A DNA stretch of 64,000 nt, from positions 5,308,501 through 5,372,500 of the forward strand of contig CM056574.1 of NCBI GenBank assembly GCA_029721435.1, given 5' to 3'. This DNA comes from Gymnothorax reevesii (Eukaryota > Chordata > Actinopteri > Anguilliformes > Muraenidae). Made by a program: the position numbers and the translations under genes. Below the pieces are notes generated by a model. The model searched no databases. It saw only the letters and a list, made by a program, of their open reading frames with translations, and was not told the DNA's origin. Of this stretch, positions 11,401 to 23,400 are shown in pieces (position 1 is the first letter of the stretch; every line of letters begins with the position of its first letter).

Positions 11401-14400
11401 CCTCGAGAGTGCATCCGGAACTACTTCCCAACCAGGAAGTGCTTTGTGTTCGACCAGCCCGCCTCCAAGGAGAAGCTGAAGATCATAGAGGAACTGACTG
11501 ACGCTGACCTGGAACCAAACTTCGTCCGGCAAACACTCGACTTCTGCAACTACATTTTCAAGCAGTCCAAAGCGAAAAACATCAGCGGAGGGTTCACAGT
11601 CACTGGGGAGAGTAAGCACTCAGACATTTCATTGGTGGGATTGGTTAGCTTGACTTGCATTTTGAGAGTTTTTAACTGGTTTAAATCCTATCGTACTGGC
11701 AGAGAATTTTTCATAAGCATGGACAAATGTTCCTCAAAAAGCTATAAATTTAATTGTGATGTCCCCCAAGGCTCAATCTTGGGTCCAACTCTTTTTAAAC
11801 TTTATATGTTGCCACTGGGGGACGTCATCAGGAAACATGACATTAATTTCCACAGTTATGCTGATGACACACAGCTTTACATAGTTGTGTCTCCTGATTG
11901 ATTGATTGAGAGAACATTGATCAACATTGATTGATTGATTGATTGAGAGAACAAGGCCTAGGTTCACTAAGACTTTTTTGAAAGCCAAAATTTTTTTATC
12001 AAATGAAAAACCAGTAATCTGGTCAATGATTAGGGTGAAACAGAAACTGTAGCCAACTGTTGATCACATATTTACACTAAAAGATCTTGCACATGCAAAA
12101 GGTCTTTGGAATTCTGGCCCCAAGATGGGAGAATCACTCTCGTTTGGTTTCATGTGCAAAAAGGTCCTTCGCCTCAAAACCAGTCTGGGGACATTAACCT
12201 TATTGCTGTCTCAACTAGCAACTGCTCCCTGGCATTGCTCCCATGACATCTGTGAAAAAGAGGGGTGTGCTCTCAGTTGACATCCTCTGGTCAAATAGTG
12301 GTAAAAAAAAAAAACACAATTTTAAAATTTACTGGGACAAATAGCTGGAACACGTAGGAGTGCTAGGGATTTTCAAAGGTTGTTTTTTGTTCTGAAGTGA
12401 ATCTTCTGCGTGACTCCAGTGCTGGGGAACCTGGCGGTGATGTATGTGGACGCCATTAGGAGTGGCAGTGTTCCGTGTTTGGAGAACGCGGTGATGGCAC
12501 TGTCTGAAATTGAGAACTCAAAGGCGGTGGAGGAGTCGTTCGCCCTCTACAGGCAGCTGCTGGGAGGGCAGGTGAAACTGCACACTGAGACTCACGAGCA
12601 GCTCTCCGGCGCTCACGACGGCTGCCTGAAGGAGGCGCTGCAGCTATTTATGAAACGCTCCTTCAAGGATGAGGACCAGAAGTATCAAAAAGGGCTTATG
12701 GTGAGACGACAGATTTAAAAGCAGCAAAGGTTCTTACATCTCTCTTCTTTTCAGACAACAAGTGACCCCAGATGATTATGTCTCAATTCATACCATAATA
12801 ATAATAATAATAATGCATTTTATTTATATAGTGCCTTTCTCAGACCCAAGGTTGCTTTACAATGGAAACAAAACAGCAAGTAAAATACATGGAATACAGA
12901 AAAAAAGTATACAAGTGAACATTCAGTAAAAACACAACACAAGTACATTATACATGTCTAAAATCAATGGCTAGGCCTCATCCTGTAGTGCTGATCCTAT
13001 CTCAAAGTGATAAGATTATGTTTGTAGTGAGTGATAGTGTTGGGTGAAAAGATATGTCTTGAGTTGAGTGTTAAAGAATGTTTGACTTGTTGAATTCACG
13101 GAGGTGCTGGGGTAAATTGTTCCATAGTTTAGGACCAATGGCGCTTAAGGATCTGGCTCAAAAAGTGGACAGTCATGTTCAAGGAATTGGGAGCAGACCA
13201 GTATCAGAGGACCTAAGTGAATGAACAGGTGTGTAAGGATGGAAGAGATCAGTGAAAATGGAAGGGGCAAGCGCATTTAGGGGTCTATTCTCCCATGCAC
13301 TTAAGTCGAAAAAAGCGCGTAGCCACGCACTTTACAGCCTAAGCATATTCTCCCCTCGACTTAAGTCTGTGCATTACGCGTCCTGAAGGCAGTTACGCAC
13401 TTGGGGTGGAGCAAGGCCAAAATCGGGACGTTTCCAGGCGTTTCTCAGGCAAAAAACACTTACGCGTATTCTCCCCCTGGCTTATGCGCTTTTTCTGTTA
13501 AGCGCTTTTGAGGGCTATATTAAGGTCAAGCGCCAACATAAGGCGAAATAGAATATTGCGTTTGATGTCGGTTATAGGCCAAATTTTAACATTAATTTTA
13601 TTTTATTTAACATGGTAAAGGTTGAGACATTCAATTTTCAATTGTTTTTCCTTATTTCTAAACTACATTTCTCATAGCTATAATAAGTTATGGAAATTAT
13701 CGAAATTAAATTAACAAAATCATTACATGATATTACGCATTAGCCTCTTCTCCAATTAGCTCAATTACAAACGCATAGCAATTAATTAATACGAGTATAC
13801 ATAAGACCATCATTCTACCATGCCCTCAAAATCTAAAACCAAAATGCCAGCTCTGCATTTGCTTGCACTCTTGCATGATTGGGAAAGAGTAAGAGGAGCA
13901 CGCTGAGCGTGAAGGTGACCACGCATATATCGGCCTCGTTTGGACATTCTTGGACTAACAAACACCGAGTGCATCCAGCGCTTTCGTCTGGACTGCGCAT
14001 GAGGCAATCATCTATCTTTGCTGACTTTTGGATGAACAGCTACCCAGCCGCAGCAATCACCCACAAAACATACCTGTCGTCATCAAGGTCACAACTGCGC
14101 TATCAGTCCTGGCATCTGGGTCGTTCCAGAGAGTGGCTGGTGATGTCATGCACATATCACATGCGTCTGTGTTAAGGTTTCTGACACAGGTCGTTGACGC
14201 TCCAAGTGCTTCTCAATGCACTTCCACTGCAGAAAGAGTGGATGCCACCTCCTCCTCCAGTGCAGTGAAATGCACAGGGGATGATGGTTGCCCACCACCT
14301 GTTGCGTGTACACTTCTCCGGTGTGCAGAGAGCCTGGCTTTTACAGCACCCCACAGATCTCTCCATTTATGCTTTAAATCGGGGATACTGTGCTTACGTC

Positions 14401-17400
14401 TCCTCACCGAAGCCACATCCAGAACAATTCGCAGCTTTCTTCCTCGGATCAGCCTTCAGTGCCCCCTTGCCATACAACACCAACATCTGTGAAATTTGGT
14501 TTTCGGCTTTGGCTTGACGTCACCATCATTGTTTTCATGTTCTATTTACAGATGCGACTGCCCTATATGTTCGTGATAATCTAAAAAGTTGTGATATTCT
14601 CATGAGGAATGAGATTGATTTTCTAATTGAGGATATCTGTATTAACTAACTTGTGTCTTTGTAATATTTTTACCATTGATAATACTGTGTATTTTAATAT
14701 GTGAATAAAGATATTATTAAATAAGCTACTAGATTGAGCCCTACCCTGGCCAATACCAAAGCACTACCCATTTGTTAATGAATTTTAGCCAATAAAGAAA
14801 AGCCGACATGGGAAGAATCATTATCAGTAAATGGGATAATTGATTATAATAAATTATTAGGCAGAAGTTCAGCGAATATGTAGCTCAAATCAAATGGTAC
14901 ATAATAGGCTACGGATGTAGAATCGTGTGATTGCGGTGGCGGTTTTGGGGCGGGGGGAAGACGGCGTGCGGGGTAAGAATCCTTTGTTAAAGCGTTTCCA
15001 TCTCCTTCAGTTGCGCACCTGACATCTGAGTAGTTTGAGATTTCAAGTGCGCAATTTCTAAATGAGATCATATAAACTGTCTTTGATTGTCTTTTTTTGT
15101 GTGACTAGAATGTTCCCTTTATTTGTCTTCTTCCCTGTCTTCCACAGAACAAACAGGCTGGTGTAGGACGGGAACATTTTCAGTGATCTGATTGCGCTTG
15201 TTGAGAAGCGCTAAAATCTTTATTTATTATCATTTCATTATCGCGGCAACATGTTTGCTTGCATAGCTTTAATGCCATGGTGGCTAGAATAAATAATAAA
15301 AAGGAGATGCCTGCATTACTTCTTGTAATTGGCACAGACATACATAGGCCTACGATTACAGAGGCATATTTTCGGCCTGCTGATAAAACCTTGTATCTTC
15401 AAAATGATAAACTTTATAGGAAAATAAAAAATAAATTTTAAATTTAAAAAAAAAAATAATATAAATTGATAAATATAGTTTGAAATAAAAAAGTTTTAAT
15501 TTTCTTTTAAGAATAGTGTACATACGAGATTGGAGATACGAGGTTTTATCAGCAGGCCGACGATAATCAAGTTTAAAGTCTGGTTTGCGTTTTCCATGGA
15601 CCACAACTGCATTTTCATGGTTAATCAGAAAATCCTTGATCCTCGTTTTCCTGATATCCATAATCAATGAGCTTCGTACAGAGTCTGCCTCTCTTTTGGA
15701 TCAGTCACACCTCTTTCATAAGGCCGCCTACATTCTGAAGTTAAGCGCTGTGGGCGTGATCAATGCGAGTAGGGGAGAATACGCCTAACTCAAAAGCGCT
15801 TAACTCGAATTGCGTAAAAAAGGACTTACGCGCAAATGGGAGAATAGACCCCTTAGTGCTTTGTATGTCATGATGAGGGGCTTAAAACCTCTTCAACTCC
15901 AGAGTTTCCACAAAAGGGATTATGGCCGTGCTCTTACCTTGCCTTAAAGGGACATTGTGTATTAATTACTCCCATCCAGCGTTATAATCGTTTATTACCT
16001 TCAAACGCATAGTGCACTCTAGCGCCTCACTTTTTCAAACACGTATTGCAACTACGGTAGCCACCGTGTATCAAAAAGCCTTGACAACACTGATGAAACC
16101 ATGGATGTATTATAGGTCCATGGTTGTGTGAGGCTCATGAACGCGCTGACGCCTGAGGTATCTATGACAACAGCCCGCGCCCAAAGCACTCCCATACAGG
16201 ATGCGTGTTCACGACCAATGTTCTCCAGAAATTTACCTATGTCCACTGCAAAACCCATGCAACAGCTCCGCACTGAACGGGCAAACATAGCACTCGGCTT
16301 AACTATACTATGGAAAAACAATTTATATACCTACTCGGGATATAAAATGTTGATGAACTAGTTTCATTTAACAGGGAAATAAATTATGACCATCGAAATT
16401 ATTTTTAGTGTACGAATGCAGCTGCTCAAAGCTCATTAATTCCATCCTTTCTCTATACCTGGAACTGTAGCCCATCCCAGCTGACTCGCAGGGTGCACAC
16501 ACCATTCATTACAATTTAATTTTAATACTGCAAATGCATATGCTGCGTATGCTCTCGCAACCCGGTGCGCCATCCGTAACATACGTAGCTACTGCCGTTT
16601 ATTACCACGTTTATCAGCAATAGAAAATGAACTCTACATTTTCTTGACTAAATTGACGCTTGACTTTTTTTACTACCCGAATGTTTCTCCGGGTACTCAA
16701 ACATCAAGGTAAGCCGGAGAAGTGCTGATTTCATTCGATATTAGTGGAGTTTCAGTTCTGAATTATTTTCCTTCCCCTTATACAGGATTAGCAAATTCCT
16801 AATTTCGCAAATGATCAGCAGCCCAGTTATAAAATATACATAAACTCGATCTTCGTTTCCTTCTCATAGGTTTCTGTCTTCTGGGACCCTCGTGTTTTCT
16901 CTGCAGAATGAGCATTCAATGGTAAATAAATGATTAGCCGTGAAGTTTTTTGGGTTGAATTTATACCATGCTGAAAGTGCACATATTATGGATGTAGTCA
17001 ATGCTACTTAGTCAGCATATAATACAAAACCCAAAACCAGTGAAGTTGGCACGTTGCGTAAATCGTAAATAAAAACAGATTACAATGATTTGCAAATCCT
17101 TTTCAACCTATATTCAATTGAATACACTGCAAAGATAAGTTACTTAATGTTCGAACTGGTAAACTTTGTAATTTTTTGCAAATATTAGCTCATTTGGAAT
17201 TTGATGCTTGCAACATGTTTCAAAAAAGCTGGCACAAGTGGCAAAAAAGACTGAGAGAGTTGAGGAATGCTCATCAAACACTTATTTGGAACATCCCACA
17301 GGTGAATGGGCTAATTGGGAACAGGTGGGTACCATGATTGGGTATAAAAGCTGCTTCCCTGAAATGCTCAGTCATTCACAAACAAGGATGGGGCGAGGGT

Positions 17401-20400
17401 CACCACTTAGTGAACAAATGCGTGAGCTGATTGTCGAACAGTTTAAAAACAACATTCCTCAACGAGCTATTGCAAGAAATTTAGGGATTTCATCATCTAC
17501 GGTCCGTAATATCGTCAAAAGGTTCAGAGAATCTGGAGAAATCACTGCACGTATGCAACAAGGCCGAAAACCGACATTGAATGCCGGTGACCTTCGATCC
17601 CTCAGGCGGTACTGCATCAAAAACCGACATCAGTGTGTAAAGGACATCACCACATGGGCTCAGTAACACTTCAGAAAACCACTGTCAGTAACTACAGTTC
17701 GTTGCTACCTCTGCAAGTGCAAGTTAAAACTCTACAATGCAAAGCGAAATCACTGCACGTATGCAACAAGGCCGAAAACCAACATTGAATACCGGTGACC
17801 TTCGATCCCTCAGGCGGTACTGCATCAAAAACCGACATCAGTGTGTAAAGGACATCACCACATGGGCTCAGAAACACTTCAGAAAACCACTGTCAGTAAC
17901 TACAGTTCGTTGCTACCTCTGCAAGTGCAAGTTAAAACTCTACAATGCAAAGCGAAAGCCATTTATCAACAGCACCCAGAAAAGCCGCCGGCTTTGCTGG
18001 GCCCAAGCTCATCTAAGATGGACTGATGCAAAGTGGAAAAGTGTTCTGTGATCTGACGAGTCCACATTTCAAATTGTTTTTGGAAACTGTGGAAGTCGTG
18101 TCCTCCGGACCAAAGAGGAAAAGAACCATCCGGACTGTTATAGGCGCAAAGTTCCAAAGCCAGCATCTGTGATGGTATGGGGGTGTATTAGTGCCCAAGG
18201 CATGGGCAACTTACACATATGTGAAGGCACCATTAATGCTGAAAGGTACACACAGGTTTTGGAGCAACATATGTTCCAAGCAACGTCTTTTTCATGGACG
18301 CCCCTGCTTATTTCAGCAAGACAATGCCAAGCCACATTCTGCACGTGTTACAACAGCATGGCTCCGTAGTAAAAGAGTGCAGGTACTAGACTGGCCTGCC
18401 TGTAGTCCAGACCTGTCTCCCATTGAAAATGTGTGGCGCATTATGAAGCGTAAAATACGACAACGGAGACCCCGGACTGTTGAACAACTTAAGCTGTACA
18501 TCAAGTAAGAATGGGAAAGCGTTCCACCTGAAAAGCTTCAAAAATTGGTCTCCTCAGTTCCCAAACGTTTACTGAGTGTCGTTAAAAGGAAAGGCGATGT
18601 AATACAGTGGTAAAAAGGCCCCTGTGCCAACTTTTTTGCAATGTGTTGCTGCCTTTTAATTCTAACTTAATGATTATTTGCAAAAAAAATTAAGTTTCTC
18701 AGTTTGAACATTAAACATCTTGTCTTTGCAGTGTATTCAACTGAATATAAGTTGAAAAGGATTTGCAAATCATTGTATTCTGTTTTTATCTACGATTTAC
18801 GTAACGTGCCAACTTCACTGGTTTTGGGTTTTGTACATGAAGCAGCCAACACAGTACCATGAATTGGTGTAAGATATTCAAAGTAATGGAAATAAACAAC
18901 TCGGCTTAGGTGCATCTGGAACAATTTAATACGAGCGAAGAGCGAAGCAAGTGTTAGCTCCATGTATGCTTATAGGATGTCACCTTCAACAGTTACCGAG
19001 TAACTGATACGCCTAAGAAGACGTTTTTAAGAATACAGTTTCGGCGACTCAGATCTGTGTGAAGGCTGCTAATGTAAAAATGGAACTCTTTCTACAACCG
19101 GTGACATCGCCATAATGCAGGTTAACGCTCAATCGAGTAAGAATCAGGTAATAAATTTAATTAATTTACTAAACAAATGAGCTTCCAATAAGCTGCCTTG
19201 CCATTAATGATTAAGACTTACAACTTTGCTTCAATGAGGAAGGCTAGAATATGAGATTACATGAACGGTAATTAACTGAAATGTCTTGAAATTCCATCTC
19301 AGAATTAGAATGTTATTTACTTAAAGCGGCTGAAGATGGTATTTGGATAAGATTTAGATTTTTTTCAGTTAGACAATTGCCATTCTAGACACTGCACTGT
19401 AAAGACCTTGTGAATGACTGTCTTACCAAGAAAGTTCCATGCATAGCATACATATTAAATGATTTAAAATTCATGCCATACCTCGAACTCTCACAATGCA
19501 CTAATAACCAATTCACTGAATTATTAACAAATTAATTTTTATCGCTTTGCGTGCCAATCAGTGTGCAACTATGCTCCCTGCAATTGCAACCTATTCTTTT
19601 GAACGCTGAAAGCATTATGATTTAGTGCGATCTTAAAATTAATTAGGTTGCACTGGTGAAAAAATCCTAGGACGGGAGATGGAATTCAGGGAAAACACTG
19701 GGTAAATTGTTGTTTAATATGTTTTTTTTTTCCATCCATACAATATCATTATCAAGTACGTTGTCAATGTAGCCCTTCAGCCCTCTATCATTTCTTAATA
19801 CTTTTTTAACAATCACAGGCTTATATATTGGTCTTGATTATTCAGTAAATAAATTGAGTGATTATTAATCAAGTGGTTTTAAACAGTAATGGCTTCAAAG
19901 CAATTCTGCATTTAAGGGGCAAAGGCACATGGCACATAATTTGAAAATCACATATCGCAGGCCTTATGGCTAGGGGGATGTTGGGCTTTAGGAAGTTAAA
20001 CTGAATCCGGGCAGATCTGGGGAGCCAAAGTATTTGGTAAAGAACAGGGGGGATGTGAGCAGATTTTCTGGTATGAGCGAGTAAACTGGCTGCTGAGTTT
20101 TGGACGCACTGAAGTTTATTGAGGGATTTTGCGGGGAGACCAGCAAGTAATGAATAACAATAATCCAGGCGAGAGGTAACAAATACATGACGTAGTGTTT
20201 CAGTGTCATGAAAACTGAGGTAAGCGTGAAGACGGACAATATTTCGGAAGTGGAAAAAAGCTTTTTTAATAATAACATAACATAACATGAATGGCAAGAA
20301 CAGGCCTTTCAGCCTAACCAAGCTCGCCAGATAATGTTTTGATATTTGGCAGAAAGGTGAGTGTGGGCTTGAGAATTAGTCCAAGCTTGTGAACTGCATT

Positions 20401-23400
20401 AGAGGAAGTGAAAATGATGCCATGTATGGCGAGATGGAGATCCTCAGCCTTTGAAAGAGCCGTCTTGGACCCTACAAACAGGATCTCAGTCTTGTCACAG
20501 TTCAATTTAAGAAAATTTGCCAATTTAAGAAATCTAGTGCCTAATTTCCTGCAAGCAATCAATGAGGGAGGAAAGAGGCAGAAGAACAGTGGGTTTAGAT
20601 ACTAAGATAGATTTGAGTGTCTGTCGTCGGCATAGAAATGAAATTACAGACCATGTTGATAGATAATAGATCCGAGGGGAAGCATGTTGATTATGAATAG
20701 ATGGGGACCAGGGACACGGCCCTGTGGGACACCTTGGAAAACTGGAGCAGAGCGTGCCAAAGGAGATACAATTATTAGCCTGAATTAGCACAACATTGCC
20801 TGATAGTTGGAATGGCATAAATTTTATGAGTGGCTGACAACAAGAGGCCACTGTCTAGAATTTAATGAAAAAATTTGTGAAGTGCATGTAGCACCCTCTG
20901 ACCAAGCTTTAACACATAACATAACATAACAGGCAAGAATAGGCCTTTCAGCCCAACCAAGCTCGCCAGTTTCTTTATACTATTGTGAATATATCCCTTC
21001 AGATACTAAATCACTCAATGGTATCTAGCTTTAGGTCAAGCCTGCTCTTGAAAACCCCCAAGGTCTCTGCCTTAACAATGTAGTCAGGTAAGCTATTCCA
21101 CATTGAAATTACTCTTTGGGTGAAGAAATATTTCCGAATATCAGTGCTAGATTTACCTTTAGTCAACTTCCATTTGTGACCCCAAGTTCTACTCGCAACA
21201 CTTGGTCGAAGGAGTCCTACACAATTCACTTTGTTAATCCCTTTAACATATTTAAAGACCTCAATCAAATCACCCCTCAGTCTCCTTTTCCTAAGACTAA
21301 AGAGATTAAGGATTTTCAGCCTCTTCTCGTAGCTTTCATCTTTTATACCTGGAATAAGCTTAGTGGCTCTTCTCTGAACTTTCTGAAGAGCCTCTATATC
21401 TCTCTTAAAGTATGGTCCCCAGGACTGTACACAATACTCCAGGTGTGGTCTAACGAACGTGTTGTACAGAAGAAGCATCACCTCCTTAGATTTGTGCTCA
21501 ATACTTTTGGCAATGTATCCTAGCATTCTATTAGCTTTTTTAACTGCTACGGCACAATGGCTAGAACCTGTGAGGGTTTGGTTAACCTCTTAAGCCCTAG
21601 CCTCTTTTTTAGGTTTCTGTTTGAAAATGACATACCCAAAATGAATAGAGTATATCTGTTTGTGTAGCATGAAGTATCAGAGAGGGAGACATGGAAATGT
21701 GGAGAGAGGGTTGATTTTCTCACGCTACTCAGATTTTGATATTTGAACATTAATATGCTTGGCGTTTGAGTTGTGCTTGGTGTATGTAAAAATGACTCAT
21801 ATGTGCTTGTAGCAGAGGCTCTCCTGTTTCATTTGATTTAATATGACTATATTGCTACTTAATTAGCGCAGCGTTGTAGGTATTTTGCTGCGATGAGTCT
21901 CTAAGAGGTTAAAAATCACTCCCAGATCTTTCTCTTGTGCAGCACATTTCAGTTTTAAACCTCCCATGAAGTAATCCTGTCTAATGTTTTTATTACCTAC
22001 ATGTACAACTTTACATTTTGCTAGATTAAATTTCATTTGCCACATTTCTGCCCAATTCCGGATTCTATCCAAATCGTCCTGAATCACTTTAGTGGACCCT
22101 AGACTATTTGCCAAACCACCCAATTTAGTGTCATCTGCAAATTTAAATTTAATTTAATTTAATTTTATCTGCTCTCAATATTCCTATCAAGGTCATTAAT
22201 GTAAATGAGGAACAGCAGGGGTCCCAACACCGATCCCTGGGGGACGCCACTCCCCACCATACCCAGCTCAGATGAGATATTATTGACCACCACTCTTTGT
22301 GTTCTGTCCTGTAACCAGTTTTGAATCCACTTCAGAATACCTCCTGTAACTCCAATGGAGCTCATTTGAAAAATTAGTCTCTTATGCGGTACTGTATCGA
22401 ATGCTTTCTGAAAATCCAAGTATATGATGTCATAAGCCCTGCTCTGGTCGTAAGTCCTGGTGGCCTCTTCAAAAAATTCCAGGTTTGTTAGGCATGACCT
22501 TCCCTTCAGAAAACCATGTTGGCTATCCCTCAAGATACTGTTATGTTCAAGAAATAAGTCAAGCTCATCTTTTATGATAGATTCTAATATTTTGCACGAA
22601 ATGCAAGTTAGACTCACTGGCCTGTAGTTTCCTGGCTCGGTACGGTCCCCTTTCTTATATATTGGTATTATATTGCCCTGTTCCCAATCATTTGGTATTT
22701 CTCCAGTTTCTAATGACCGTCTGAAGATGGCGAATAGCGGCTTAAAGATGAACTCACCAGCTTCCCTGAGCACTCTAGGATATAAGCCATCAGGACCCGC
22801 CGCCTTATCTGCTTTTAGTTTATGCAACTTGTCTAATACTTCGTTATCCCGAACCTCAATTTCCACTAAATAATCTTGAGCATTTGACATGCCCTCTGGC
22901 CAAATAAAGACCCCCTCTGAGGTAAAATTCTCAACAAAGTAACTGTTTAAGGCATCCGCAATATGCTTGTTATCATATAGCAGCGATCCATTTTTATTCT
23001 TTATGCACATAACCTGCTTTTTAACTTTCCTTTTTCTGCTACAGTACCGAAAGAAGCGCTTAGGGTTAGTTTTTGCCCCCTCTGCAATTTGTCTTTCATA
23101 CAGTCTTCTAGCATTCCTCAGCTCTTTTTTTACCACTGCCCACATTTTACAGTATTCAGCCCTAGTATTCTCATTGTTATCCTTTATGTACATCTTATAA
23201 AGATTCCTCTTTTCCCTCAACATCCTACGAATACTTTTGGTCATCCACTGAGGATTCTGCTTTTCCAGCTCACTTTTGGACACCTTCGGAATGAATCTGC
23301 ATTGTGATTCAAGTTGGTTCTGATGGTGCTCCATTCTTGCTCTGTGTCCACAGGAGCGTATTAAAGAGGAGTATGATGGGAAATGTAGGGAAAATGCTGC

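Larger units (their letters stand above)
13280..15852. mobile_element. PIF/Harbinger DNA transposon, decayed
   Basis: Perfect 17-bp terminal inverted repeats: GGGGTCTATTCTCCCAT at 13280 and ATGGGAGAATAGACCCC ending at 15852. A 3-bp TTA duplication lies at 13277-13279 and 15853-15855. TWA 3-bp target sites are diagnostic of PIF/Harbinger. Sub-terminal CTTAAGTCGA and repeated ACGCG/CGCGT motifs recur at both ends. Inside are a HARBI1-like transposase remnant (14028-14200, +) and a Myb/trihelix-like remnant on the other strand, the usual two-gene layout. Confidence 0.88.
17025..18833 (+). mobile_element. Tc1-like DNA transposon with ~120-bp inverted repeats
   Basis: Ends CAAAACCCAAAACCAGTGAA (17025) and the inverted CTTCACTGGTTTTGGGTTTTG (to 18833) are flanked by TA at both sides. 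Long sub-terminal inversions share GGATTTGCAAATCATTGTA. It carries one transposase gene broken by stops and an internal duplication. Confidence 0.92.
20911..23340 (-). mobile_element. CR1/Rex-like LINE, 5'-truncated, reverse strand
   Basis: On the minus strand it runs from about 23340 to a (GTTAT)n tail at 20911-20930. It encodes RT and a C-terminal domain, interrupted by a TTAA MITE (21586-21908). The pentanucleotide tail and domain order fit the CR1/Rex1 group; exact clade not settled. Its 5' end abuts the acceptor of GBP exon e. Confidence 0.85.

Noticed and set aside
21116..21523. Plus-strand frame opposite the LINE C-terminal domain
   Set aside because: The minus strand has clear LINE motifs over the same bases, so the plus frame is a shadow.
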